The notes under the pieces: model-generated
What the model was told of the DNA's origin: nothing
The model's input: only the letters and a program-made list of their open reading frames with translations
The model's database searches: none
Assembly (NCBI RefSeq): GCF_030386795.1
Contig: NZ_JANUQM010000001.1
Span: 864,363 to 928,362 of the forward strand
DNA length: 64,000 nucleotides
Direction of reading: 5' to 3'
Origin: Streptomyces sp. S.PNR 29
GTDB taxonomy: Bacteria > Actinomycetota > Actinomycetes > Streptomycetales > Streptomycetaceae
Translations under genes and position numbers: made by a program
Part shown: positions 42,649 through 50,205 of the stretch, in pieces
Layout of the letters: every line of letters begins with the position of its first letter
Numbering within the stretch: position 1 is the stretch's first letter

Positions 42649-42846
42649 TCATGCCTTGAGCTGCGACAGGAACGACGCCCAGGGGGCCGACCCGAACACC
42701 AGCACCGGGCCGTGGGGGACCTTGCTGTCGCGGACGGGGACTACGCCCGAATAGCCATCGGCGACCTCGACGCAATTGTTGGCTCCCCCGTCGCTGTAGC
42801 TCGACTTGCGCCACACAGCGGTGGTGAGGTCGGAGGTGTTCGTCAT
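42649..42846 (-). CDS. DUF397 domain protein
   Basis: 65 residues: AVWRKSSYSDGGANNCVEVADG and VPVRDSKVPHGPVLVFGSAPWASFL are the two conserved blocks of DUF397. These small proteins are encoded next to XRE/DUF5753 regulators by the dozen in Streptomyces genomes and act with them in development or as antagonist pairs. The start overlaps the XRE stop by 4 bp. Confidence 0.9.
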   Translation of the reverse strand: MTNTSDLTTAVWRKSSYSDGGANNCVEVADGYSGVVPVRDSKVPHGPVLVFGSAPWASFLSQLKA

Positions 42847-43667
42847 GATCTGTACTCCTCCAGTACGTCCCTGATGAAGGCGAGCGAGTCGGGCGGGGAC
42901 AACGCCAGGTCGCGAAGCCGATCGTAGGACGATCGCTCCCGAAGAACCGCGTCCGGATCCTCGATCAGCCGGCCGCTGCTGTTGCCTTCCGTGTAGGCAA
43001 CAGTGCTTCCATCCCTCTGCCAGAGCAGCGTCAGCGATCCGTTCATATGATGGTGCGCTCCCGCCGAGAACGGCAGTACCTGGAGCGCCACGTTGGGCCA
43101 CAACGCGGCGGTCTCAAGATGAATCAGCTGGTCCTGCCAGGTCTTGCCCCGGGCAGCGGGACGTCGGAACGCGAACTCGTCCACGATGATGCGGACTTCA
43201 GGCTCCGGCTTCTGCCGCAGCAGATACTGCCGCCCGAGCCGTGCCGCCACCTGTTCCTCGACGGCGTCGTCACCGCCGGCCGTTGTCTGAGCCCCGGACA
43301 ACACCTCCCGGGCGAAGTCCTCGATCTGGAGAAGTCCTGGAATCCCCAGCGAGAAGACCCACATGATCCGAGCCGTCGCCTCCAACGCCATGTACTCCTT
43401 GTACTGGTCCTTGAACGCGTCCAGCCGAGCCGCCTTCCAGTGGCTCAAGAGCAGGTCACCGGTGCCGTAGTACCCGTCCAGGTCCTCCATGACCGTCACC
43501 TTGGACAGCCGCTCCCCCGACTCCAGCCGGCTCAGATAGCTCTTCTCGTATCCGGTCTCGTCGGCCAACTGCCCCAGTGACTTCCCGGCCTTCTCCCGCA
43601 GCACCTTGAGCGTCTGCCCGAGCATCGCTCGCCCGGAAACCGGCTGAGCGTCAACCTTCTCGCCCAC
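42843..43667 (-). CDS. XRE regulator with DUF5753 domain
   Basis: 274 residues. The N-terminal HTH (LGQTLKVLREKAGKSLGQLADETGYEKSYLSRLE) is followed by the DUF5753 domain with YMALEATARIMWVFSLGIPGLLQ, VRIIVDEFAFRRP and LPFSAGAHHHMNGSLTLL. BldB/WhiJ-type systems pair such regulators with DUF397 partners. The GTG at 43667 has GGGGAGGGG upstream; a TTG further up is less likely. It is coupled to the DUF397 gene and divergent to two small open reading frames. Confidence 0.9.
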   Translation of the reverse strand: MGEKVDAQPVSGRAMLGQTLKVLREKAGKSLGQLADETGYEKSYLSRLESGERLSKVTVMEDLDGYYGTGDLLLSHWKAARLDAFKDQYKEYMALEATARIMWVFSLGIPGLLQIEDFAREVLSGAQTTAGGDDAVEEQVAARLGRQYLLRQKPEPEVRIIVDEFAFRRPAARGKTWQDQLIHLETAALWPNVALQVLPFSAGAHHHMNGSLTLLWQRDGSTVAYTEGNSSGRLIEDPDAVLRERSSYDRLRDLALSPPDSLAFIRDVLEEYRS

Positions 43668-43803
43668 GTCACCCCTCCCCGTTGCCTGCGCGCCAGACAA
43701 CACCGAACCTCTTCCGCAGCGTACGCGCGATCAGTGACCATCAAGGCACGAACGGTAATCACCGCTCGTCAACCACCCTGCTCACCCCCTGAAGGGCACC
43801 GCC

Positions 43804-43884
43804 ATGCCTCTGCGCCTGCGCCTGCGTCTCGCCGAACCCTGTGAGACAGTCCTGCTCGAGCACGGGCTGGAGGTGACCGCATGA
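43804..43884 (+). CDS. 26-residue peptide coupled to next gene
   Basis: The ATG has GAAGGG 7 bp upstream and the TGA overlaps the next ATG (ATGA, 43881-43884). The product is MPLRLRLRLAEP followed by a short acidic/hydrophobic tail. The alternating Leu-Arg stretch is unusual. Overlap with a conserved-looking gene and a ribosome site support its translation, though it may act only to couple initiation. Confidence 0.5.
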   Translation: MPLRLRLRLAEPCETVLLEHGLEVTA

Positions 43885-44141
43885 GGCTGCTCCCCTGGAC
43901 CGGCGCCGACGGCAAACCCTGCTACCTCAGCACCGACGACCCGCACAGCCTGCTCTCCCGGCTCGCCGACGACGTCGAGGAGGCCCAACTGGCCTCCGCG
44001 GAACAGGTACTCGCAGGCGCCAAGACCGTACTCGCCGACCCCAAGGCAGGCGAGCGCGCGGTGCGCTTCGCGCTGACGCGAACCGTGGAGTCCCTGGGGG
44101 ATGCCCTGCGCATCGCCGTCAGCCGAGCCGACCGCACATGA
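43881..44141 (+). CDS. Small hypothetical protein near XRE/DUF397
   Basis: 86 residues: RLLPWTGADGKPCYLSTDD, then SLLSRLADDVEEAQLASAEQVLAG and a helical C-terminus. Proteins of this form commonly occur divergent to XRE-DUF397 pairs in Streptomyces, so it is probably part of the same system. It has no transmembrane segment. Its stop is 2 bp before a long terminator hairpin. Confidence 0.72.
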   Translation: MRLLPWTGADGKPCYLSTDDPHSLLSRLADDVEEAQLASAEQVLAGAKTVLADPKAGERAVRFALTRTVESLGDALRIAVSRADRT

Positions 44142-44143
44142 AA

Positions 44144-44184
44144 GAGGCGGCGTACTCCGACGAGGTGTCGGAGTACGCCGCCTC
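44144..44184. terminator. Stem-loop repeat, right flank of XRE/DUF397 island
   Basis: Perfect 18-bp arms (44144-44161 and 44167-44184) close the loop GAGGT. It lies between convergent genes and should terminate both. It is nearly the same sequence as the hairpin at 42592-42634. Confidence 0.85.
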
Positions 44185-44201
44185 GGGCGGGGGAGCCCTG
44201 T

Positions 44202-45314
44202 CTACCGAGCGCGTTCGGCCTGCCCGCCGCCGAACACCTCCTCGACGAGTCTTTGCGTCGCCTTCTGGAACGGCCCTGCCATGGACAGTGCGGCGTCGTC
44301 GACATAGTTGAGCGCGGCGGTCAGGGTCTTGCTGCCGTCGGGCGTGCTGTACATCAGTGCCGCGTGGCCCGCCATGCCGCCGTTGTGGGTGATGACGGTG
44401 CCGCCGTTCTCGCCCGTGCCCTGTACGAACACCCCCAGGCCGTAGCCGGCCTTGGGATGCGGCTTGCACATCTCGGCCAGCAGCGGGGCCGGCAGGAGCT
44501 TGCCGCCCATCAGCGCGGAGATGAACGTGTGGAGGTCCCGGGTGGTCGAGATCATGTCTCCGCCGGTGGAGATCCAGGAGGGGTTCTGGCGGGTCACGTC
44601 GACCGTCTTCGGCCGGCCGGCGTCCTCGTACCGGTAGTAGGCGTGGGTGTGCGGCTCGGGGATCTCCGGACTGGTGTCCGGCACCACGGTGTCCGACAGC
44701 CCGAGCGGCCCCAGGATCAGCCGCTGCATCTCCTCGGCGAGCGAGTGGCCGGTGACCTTCTCGATCAGCAGCCTGGCCAGCACGTAGTTGGTGTTGGCGT
44801 AGCTCCAGTCCGTGCCCGGCTCGAACCGCGCCGGCTGGGACAACGCCAGCCGTACCAGCTCTTCCGGCCGGTAGGTCTTGAACCGGTTGTCCACCCACTC
44901 CCGGCCCGCGGTCGTGGCGGGGATCCCCGGCACGAACGTCCCGTCGTCGTTGTAGTCGCCGGTGAAGTTGAACACCCCGCTGGTGTGCTGCAGCAGCATC
45001 CGCACCGTGATCCTCGGGTCCAGCGCGAACTCGGGCAGGTAGCCGGTCACCGGGGCGTCCAGCCCGATGGCGCCCTCGGCCACGAGTTGCAGCACCACGG
45101 TCGCGGTGAAGGTCTTGGTGTTGCTGCCTATCCGGACGTGCCCGTTCCCCGGTGGCTTCGCGGTCTCGCCCAGCTTGCGCACCCCGGCGCTGCCGACCCA
45201 CTCGCCCCGCTCGTCGTGCACGCGCATCGTCACTCCGGTGAAACCGGACTCGACCATCTCCTCGATGGTCGTCTGCAGCTCCGGACGGTCCTGGTCGGTA
45301 AGGGTGATGGACAT
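44202..45314 (-). CDS. Serine hydrolase (beta-lactamase/DD-peptidase fold)
   Basis: 370 residues of the class C/R61 type. The SxxK motif is SNTK in VRIGSNTKTFTATV, the Tyr motif is YANTNY and the KTG-like box is HNGGMAGH. There is no signal peptide, so it is likely cytoplasmic and possibly an esterase or D-aminopeptidase. The ATG at 45314 has AAGGAG. It follows the DUF4097 copy 2 gene by 23 bp on the same strand and is under the same divergent operator region. Confidence 0.9.
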   Translation of the reverse strand: MSITLTDQDRPELQTTIEEMVESGFTGVTMRVHDERGEWVGSAGVRKLGETAKPPGNGHVRIGSNTKTFTATVVLQLVAEGAIGLDAPVTGYLPEFALDPRITVRMLLQHTSGVFNFTGDYNDDGTFVPGIPATTAGREWVDNRFKTYRPEELVRLALSQPARFEPGTDWSYANTNYVLARLLIEKVTGHSLAEEMQRLILGPLGLSDTVVPDTSPEIPEPHTHAYYRYEDAGRPKTVDVTRQNPSWISTGGDMISTTRDLHTFISALMGGKLLPAPLLAEMCKPHPKAGYGLGVFVQGTGENGGTVITHNGGMAGHAALMYSTPDGSKTLTAALNYVDDAALSMAGPFQKATQRLVEEVFGGGQAERAR

Positions 45315-45337
45315 GGCGGTGTACTCCTTCAAAGCTC

Positions 45338-46009
45338 TTACAGGCTGCGGGCGTTGATGTCGCCGTGGGCGGTGGTCGCGTGGATGGTCAGGTCGGCGGC
45401 GGCTCCGTCGGTGTTCCTGAGCGCGTTGTGGACGCGGCCATAGGTGGTGCCCGCGTCCAGGGAGGCGGAGACTCCGTGGGCGGCGCCGACCGAGATCCCG
45501 CCGTACTCGGTGCGCAGGGTGACCGTGCCGCGCACGGCCGCGGTGATGTCGATGTCGCCCTTCTGGGTGCTGATCTCCGCGGGGCCGCCCAGGCGGCCGA
45601 CCGAGATGTCGCCGGCCTGGAGGGTGAGGCGGGCGCTCGCGGTCTCGTCGAGCTTGACCGAGCCGTGCGCGCCGTCGACGGTGACGTCGCCGAGCCGTCC
45701 CACGCCCCGGAACTCGGCGCTCGCCGCCTTCGCCTCGACGCGGGAGCCGGCGGGCAGTTGGACGGTCACCTCGATGGACCCGGAAGCGCCGAGGATCTGG
45801 TTCTTCGCCGGCGGGGTCACGATCCGCAGGACGCCGTCCCCGTAGGTGACCTCGGTCTGCTCCGCGGCCTTCACGTCGCGGCTCTTCGAGGCGTCCGCGG
45901 GCAGGATCTCGACCGTGGTGTCGGCCCGGTCGGCGGCGATGAACCGGAGGCGTCCGGCAGGTATGTCGAGGACGGCGGTCACCGGGCTGGGGGTGTCGAA
46001 CTTCTGCAT
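45338..46009 (-). CDS. DUF4097 beta-strand-repeat protein, copy 2
   Basis: 223 residues, paralogous to the product at 39845 (FDTPSPVTAVLDIPAGRLRF against FDTPEAISATAYVAAGSIQF; both have VKAAEQTEVTYG-like and ATTAHGDI-like segments). It is beta-helical and unlikely to be secreted. It forms an operon with the serine hydrolase, divergent to a MarR-like regulator across TCGTTGC repeats. The function is unknown. Confidence 0.85.
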   Translation of the reverse strand: MQKFDTPSPVTAVLDIPAGRLRFIAADRADTTVEILPADASKSRDVKAAEQTEVTYGDGVLRIVTPPAKNQILGASGSIEVTVQLPAGSRVEAKAASAEFRGVGRLGDVTVDGAHGSVKLDETASARLTLQAGDISVGRLGGPAEISTQKGDIDITAAVRGTVTLRTEYGGISVGAAHGVSASLDAGTTYGRVHNALRNTDGAAADLTIHATTAHGDINARSL

Positions 46010-46051
46010 CGTGCGCTCCTTCGGTCCGTTGTTTCCGACGATGAAAACGCT

Positions 46052-46174
46052 ACGTTGCCTTCACATGCGCGGCAACGACATCGTTGCTTGCAGTTGGCAT
46101 TTGCGCAGCTCAATGGCAGGAAATCGTTGCAACAGGCTGTAAATCTAACGCAATAGCCCCCGTCGCATCGTTGC
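46052..46174. promoter_or_regulatory. TCGTTGC operator array
   Basis: The region between DUF4097 and the divergent regulator has CGTTGC at 46053, the palindrome GCAACGA-CA-TCGTTGC at 46072-46087, TCGTTGCAAC at 46124 and TCGTTGCAA at 46168. Four or five copies over 120 bp in a region of below-average GC point to binding by the divergent regulator. Confidence 0.7.
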
Positions 46175-46231
46175 AATGAAGGCGGGGTGAACGCTATGCT
46201 GCAGAGACCACGGACCACGAAGGAGACCGCG

Positions 46232-46972
46232 ATGCCGGGAGGCAGGCTCACCGCGCAGGAACGCCAGCAGATCGCGCTGGGACTGGCCGACGGCCTCGCC
46301 TACGCGGAGATCGCCAGGCGTCTCGACCGCCCCACCTCGACGATCACCCGTGAGGTGATGCGCAACGGCGGCCCCACCGCCTACCGCGCCGACCTCGCCC
46401 ACCGCGCCACCGAACACCGCGCCCGGCGTCGCAGAAAGGCCGCGCCCCGGGACCCCGGCACGCCGCCGCAGGCCGACGGACGCGACGCCGAAGCCGTGCG
46501 CGAGTACGAGGAGACGTTCACCACCGTCTTCATGCAGTCGGGCCTGCCCAAGATGACAGCCCGGGTGCTGGCCTGCCTCTACACCACCGACTCCGGCTGT
46601 CTCACCGCCGCCGAACTCGCCGGGCGTCTCCGGATCAGCCCCGCATCCGTCTCCAAGGCGATCGCCTTCCTCGAAAGCCAGGGCCTCATCCGGCGGGAAC
46701 GCGACGAACGCCGCCGCGAACGCTACGTCGTCGACGACGACGTCATGTACCAGTCCACGATGGCCAGCGCCCGAGCCACCGCCCACCTCAGCGAGGTCGC
46801 CCGGCAGGGCGTGGGCATCCTCGGCCCCGGCACCCCGGCAGCCGAACGCCTGGAGAACATCGCCCGCTTCGTCGACTTCGTCTCCGAGAGCATCGCCCGC
46901 GCCGCGGACCAGGCCCGCGAGATCCTCCACTCGAAGCCCGGACCCGAGACGCCCTCGGACGGCACTACCTGA
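46232..46972 (+). CDS. MarR/GbsR-like regulator with IS30-type N-terminal HTH
   Basis: 246 residues. Residues 1-60 form a helix-turn-helix like that of IS30 transposases (LTAQERQQIALGLADGLAYAEIARRLDRPTSTITREV). Residues 95-200 form a MarR/GbsR winged helix with LAGRLRISPASVSKAIAFLE and LIRRERDERRRERYVV. The two DNA-binding units in one chain are unusual. The ATG at 46232 has GAAGGAG. It is divergent to DUF4097 copy 2 and the serine hydrolase, and the TCGTTGC array between them is its likely target. Confidence 0.85.
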   Translation: MPGGRLTAQERQQIALGLADGLAYAEIARRLDRPTSTITREVMRNGGPTAYRADLAHRATEHRARRRRKAAPRDPGTPPQADGRDAEAVREYEETFTTVFMQSGLPKMTARVLACLYTTDSGCLTAAELAGRLRISPASVSKAIAFLESQGLIRRERDERRRERYVVDDDVMYQSTMASARATAHLSEVARQGVGILGPGTPAAERLENIARFVDFVSESIARAADQAREILHSKPGPETPSDGTT

Positions 46973-47089
46973 GCCCTACACCCCGCATCCGCAAACTCCG
47001 CAAAGCCGGACAGCCACCCCCAGGAAGCTGTCAAAGTCCTGTCGTACTCACTGGTACGCCCCAACTCCCGTGAGTTCTCTGCCATGTTC

Positions 47090-47110
47090 TGCACCTGTCA
47101 GACAGGTGCA
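47090..47110. promoter_or_regulatory. 21-bp perfect palindrome before secreted protein gene
   Basis: TGCACCTGTC and GACAGGTGCA flank a central A, 60 bp before the ATG at 47170. It is either an operator or the terminator of the preceding regulator gene; there is no U-tract. Confidence 0.55.
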
Positions 47111-47169
47111 CGACCGATGCAACGGCATCCATGGCACCGGAGAACCACGTTCAGGAGTGAGCCACCCCC

Positions 47170-48039
47170 ATGCGTCTCATTCGCAAGTCGAATCTCACAT
47201 CAGCCGTCAAACGCACCGCCCTGCTCACCGCCTCCGCCACCCTCGCCTTCACCGGCGTACTGACCGGCGCCGGTTCCGCGCAGGCCGCGGGGCCGGGCGG
47301 CGCGACGAACATCCGGGGTGTGGATCCCGGGGACACCGACGCGATGCTGGACCGGCTGTGCAGCCAGGAAACCAGCCTGACCGGCGTCTACGGTGCCCTC
47401 AACGTCCGCACCGGGGAGTTCAAGACCCAGGACGAGTACCTGCGGGACGTCTTCGGGCTGTGGCGGCCCGCCGGCGACTGGGAGATCTTCCGCGGCTGGT
47501 GCGGTTACGCCCAGGCGTCGACCTGGTCCATCAAGGGCGAGCCGGTCCGTACCTCCGAGTGGACGGGCAACCACGGCACCACCGAGGACAAGGTCACCTT
47601 CGTCAGCGGTTACAGCACCAAGACGTTCGCCAAGAAGAGCGTGGGCGCGAACATCAGTCTCTCCCTCGCCAAGAGCATCTTCTCCGGCACCGCGGGCGGC
47701 AGCTTCAGCTACGAGTGGGGCTGGGAGAAGACCTCGTCCTTCGAACGCCGCAGCGAGAAGTCCATCCCGCCGTGCACCCAGGTCGCCACGACCTGGACGC
47801 CGTACCAGCGGGTGGTCCGCGTCAACCCGGTGTTCCACGTCGAGGACTACCAGTGGAACAAGGGCGACGGCGACGTCACCGCACACACCTGGCGCGGCCG
47901 GGACGCGAGCTGGAAGACGATCTACTCGTACGGCTACTACATCGACGGCGTCTCCGACAAGCTCCTGCCCAACGGCCAGCCCGACGGCCGTGAGGACAAG
48001 TGGCAGGAGGCGCTGGACCCCAAGTCCTGCGCCAAGTAA
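47170..48039 (+). CDS. Secreted protein, aerolysin/ETX-MTX2-like
   Basis: 289 residues. A signal peptide (about 1-40, ending AQAA) is followed by a domain of about 250 residues. Residues 140-215 alternate small and polar residues, with NISLSLAKSIFSGTAGG, SYEWGWEKTSSF and EKSIPPCTQV, resembling the insertion hairpin and following strands of aerolysin-fold pore formers such as the ETX/MTX2 family. Four cysteines (LCSQ, WCGY, PCTQ, SCAK) could make two disulfides. The similarity is seen by eye and no toxicity is proven. It lies upstream of the pectinolytic enzyme gene. Confidence 0.6.
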   Translation: MRLIRKSNLTSAVKRTALLTASATLAFTGVLTGAGSAQAAGPGGATNIRGVDPGDTDAMLDRLCSQETSLTGVYGALNVRTGEFKTQDEYLRDVFGLWRPAGDWEIFRGWCGYAQASTWSIKGEPVRTSEWTGNHGTTEDKVTFVSGYSTKTFAKKSVGANISLSLAKSIFSGTAGGSFSYEWGWEKTSSFERRSEKSIPPCTQVATTWTPYQRVVRVNPVFHVEDYQWNKGDGDVTAHTWRGRDASWKTIYSYGYYIDGVSDKLLPNGQPDGREDKWQEALDPKSCAK

Positions 48040-48121
48040 GGCCGTTCGAGGCGGCAACCTTTCCGTGCGGGGCGGCGACCGATCGGCGGATCATTTCCCC
48101 CCGCACGGAACGGAACGCCGT

Positions 48122-50167
48122 ATGAGTGAGCAACGCAGCAAGGCTCGTCACCGCAGAAGCAGGACCGCACTGGCGGCCGGCGTCCCGCTGGCGCTGACCG
48201 CCGCAGCGACCATGGCCTACGGCACGATCCTCGGCGACGCGCAGCCCGCCTCCGCCGCCGTACCGGCCTGGGCGTCGGCCACCGCCGACGGCTTCGCCTC
48301 CGTCAACGCCCTCGGGCAGAACGGGACGTACGGCGGCCGGAACGGCCAGATCGTGACCGTGAAGACGCAGGCCGACCTGGAGAAGTACGCCACCGCCGCC
48401 GAGCCGTACGTCATCGTCGTCGCCGGGACCATCGACATCGGCCCCGTCGGCAAGGAGATCAAGGTCCAGTCGGACAAGACCATCGTCGGTTCCGGGACCT
48501 CCGGGCAGATCGTCGGCGGTGGCTTCTTCCTCGGGTCCGGAGTGCACAACGTGATCATCCGGAATCTGACGATCCGGGACACGTACCAAGGCGTCTGGAA
48601 CGACAAGGACCACGACTTCGACGCCATCCAGATGGACGGCGCGCACCATGTCTGGATCGATCACAACGATCTGCGCCACATGGCCGACGGGCTGATCGAC
48701 GTCCGCAAGGACAGCACGTACGTGACCGTGTCCTGGAACAAGCTGAGCAATGACAACAAGGCCTTCGGGATCGGCTGGACCGAGAACGTCAAGACCGACA
48801 TCACGATCCACCACAACTGGATCCGCGAGACCGAGCAGCGCAACCCGTCCACCGACAACGCCGCCCACGCGCACCTCTACAACAACTTCCTGGAGGACGC
48901 CCCGGGCACCGGCATCGCCTCGTCGTACGGCAACTACTCGCGCGGCGCGACGACAATGGTCCTGGAGAACTCCTACTTCCAGGGCATGAAGAACCCGGTC
49001 ATCAAGGACAGCACGGCGACCGTCGTCCAGCGCGGCAACGTCTTCTCCGGCACCAGCGGGCGCAACGAGAGCGGCGGGACGGCCTTCGACCCGAAGGCGT
49101 ACTACCCGTACACCCTCGACAAGGCGGCGGACGTGCCGTCGCTGCTCAAGGCCGGCGTGGGGCCGCGTGGTTCGATCGGTACGACGGCGGCCACCACCAA
49201 GGCAGCGGCGGCGACGACGCTGACCGTCGCCCAGGACGGCTCGGGCCAGTACCGGACCGTGCAGGCCGCCGTGAACGCCGTACCGGCGAACAACCCCTCC
49301 CGCGTCGTCATCTCCGTGAAGCCGGGGACGTACCGCGAACTCGTCAAGGTCCCGGCGAACAAGCCGCACGTCACCATCCAGGGCACCGGCGGCAGCCGCA
49401 AGGACACGGTGATCGTCTACAACAACGCGGCCGGTACCCCCAAGCCCGGTGGCGGCACGTACGGCACCGGCGGCAGCGCCACCGTCGCCGTCGAGGCCGA
49501 CGACTTCCAGGCCCGCAACCTGACCATCTCCAACGACTTCGACGAGAAGGCGAACCAGAGCCTGAACGGCCATCAGGCGGTCGCCCTGCGCACCGCCGCC
49601 GACCGCATCTTCCTCGACGGGATCATCGTCAGCGGCGACCAGGACACGCTGCTGGTGGACACCGCGTCCAAGGACAAGCTGGGCCGGGTCTACATGTCCA
49701 ACTCCTACGTCATCGGCAACGTCGACTTCATCTTCGGCCGCGCCACCGCCGTGATCGACAAGTCCGTCATCACCCTCAAGAAGCGCTGGGACGGCACCTC
49801 GGCCGGCTACGTCACCGCCCCCAGCACCGCCGCGGGCCGCAAGGGCATCCTGATCGCCAACTCGACGGTGAACGGCGACGTGTCGGCCGCCGGCTTCTAC
49901 CTAGGCCGCCCCTGGCACGCCGGCGGCGACGCCTCCCTCGACCCGCAGACCACGGTCCGCAACACCAACCTGAGCAGCGCGATCAAGTCCACCCCGTGGA
50001 CCGACATGAGCGGCTTCTCCTGGAAGGACGACCGCTTCGCCGAGTACAAGAACACCGGCGCGGGCGCCGGTGCGGCCAGCAGCAACCGGCCTCACCTGAC
50101 CGACGCCCAGGCGGCCGGCCAGGAGGTCGCGGACTGGCTGGCGGGCTGGACGCCTACGGCTTCCTGA
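48122..50167 (+). CDS. Pectate lyase-pectinesterase fusion
   Basis: 681 residues. A basic signal peptide (1-46, ending PASAA) is followed by a family 1 pectate lyase (about 47-345: HHVWIDHNDLRHMADGLIDV, AFGIGW, RNPSTDNAAHAHLYNN). A short Ala/Thr linker then leads to a family 8 pectinesterase (about 365-675: GQYRTVQAAVNAVPA, SGDQDTLLVD, NVDFIFGRA, FYLGRPW with its active Asp residues). The secreted enzyme would both de-esterify and cleave pectin in one molecule. The ATG has only a weak ribosome site (GGAACGGAAC). No pectin uptake genes are seen nearby. Confidence 0.93.
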   Translation: MSEQRSKARHRRSRTALAAGVPLALTAAATMAYGTILGDAQPASAAVPAWASATADGFASVNALGQNGTYGGRNGQIVTVKTQADLEKYATAAEPYVIVVAGTIDIGPVGKEIKVQSDKTIVGSGTSGQIVGGGFFLGSGVHNVIIRNLTIRDTYQGVWNDKDHDFDAIQMDGAHHVWIDHNDLRHMADGLIDVRKDSTYVTVSWNKLSNDNKAFGIGWTENVKTDITIHHNWIRETEQRNPSTDNAAHAHLYNNFLEDAPGTGIASSYGNYSRGATTMVLENSYFQGMKNPVIKDSTATVVQRGNVFSGTSGRNESGGTAFDPKAYYPYTLDKAADVPSLLKAGVGPRGSIGTTAATTKAAAATTLTVAQDGSGQYRTVQAAVNAVPANNPSRVVISVKPGTYRELVKVPANKPHVTIQGTGGSRKDTVIVYNNAAGTPKPGGGTYGTGGSATVAVEADDFQARNLTISNDFDEKANQSLNGHQAVALRTAADRIFLDGIIVSGDQDTLLVDTASKDKLGRVYMSNSYVIGNVDFIFGRATAVIDKSVITLKKRWDGTSAGYVTAPSTAAGRKGILIANSTVNGDVSAAGFYLGRPWHAGGDASLDPQTTVRNTNLSSAIKSTPWTDMSGFSWKDDRFAEYKNTGAGAGAASSNRPHLTDAQAAGQEVADWLAGWTPTAS

Positions 50168-50205
50168 CCGTTCCTGAGCGTCGATGAGCGGGGACGGGGG
50201 CAGGC

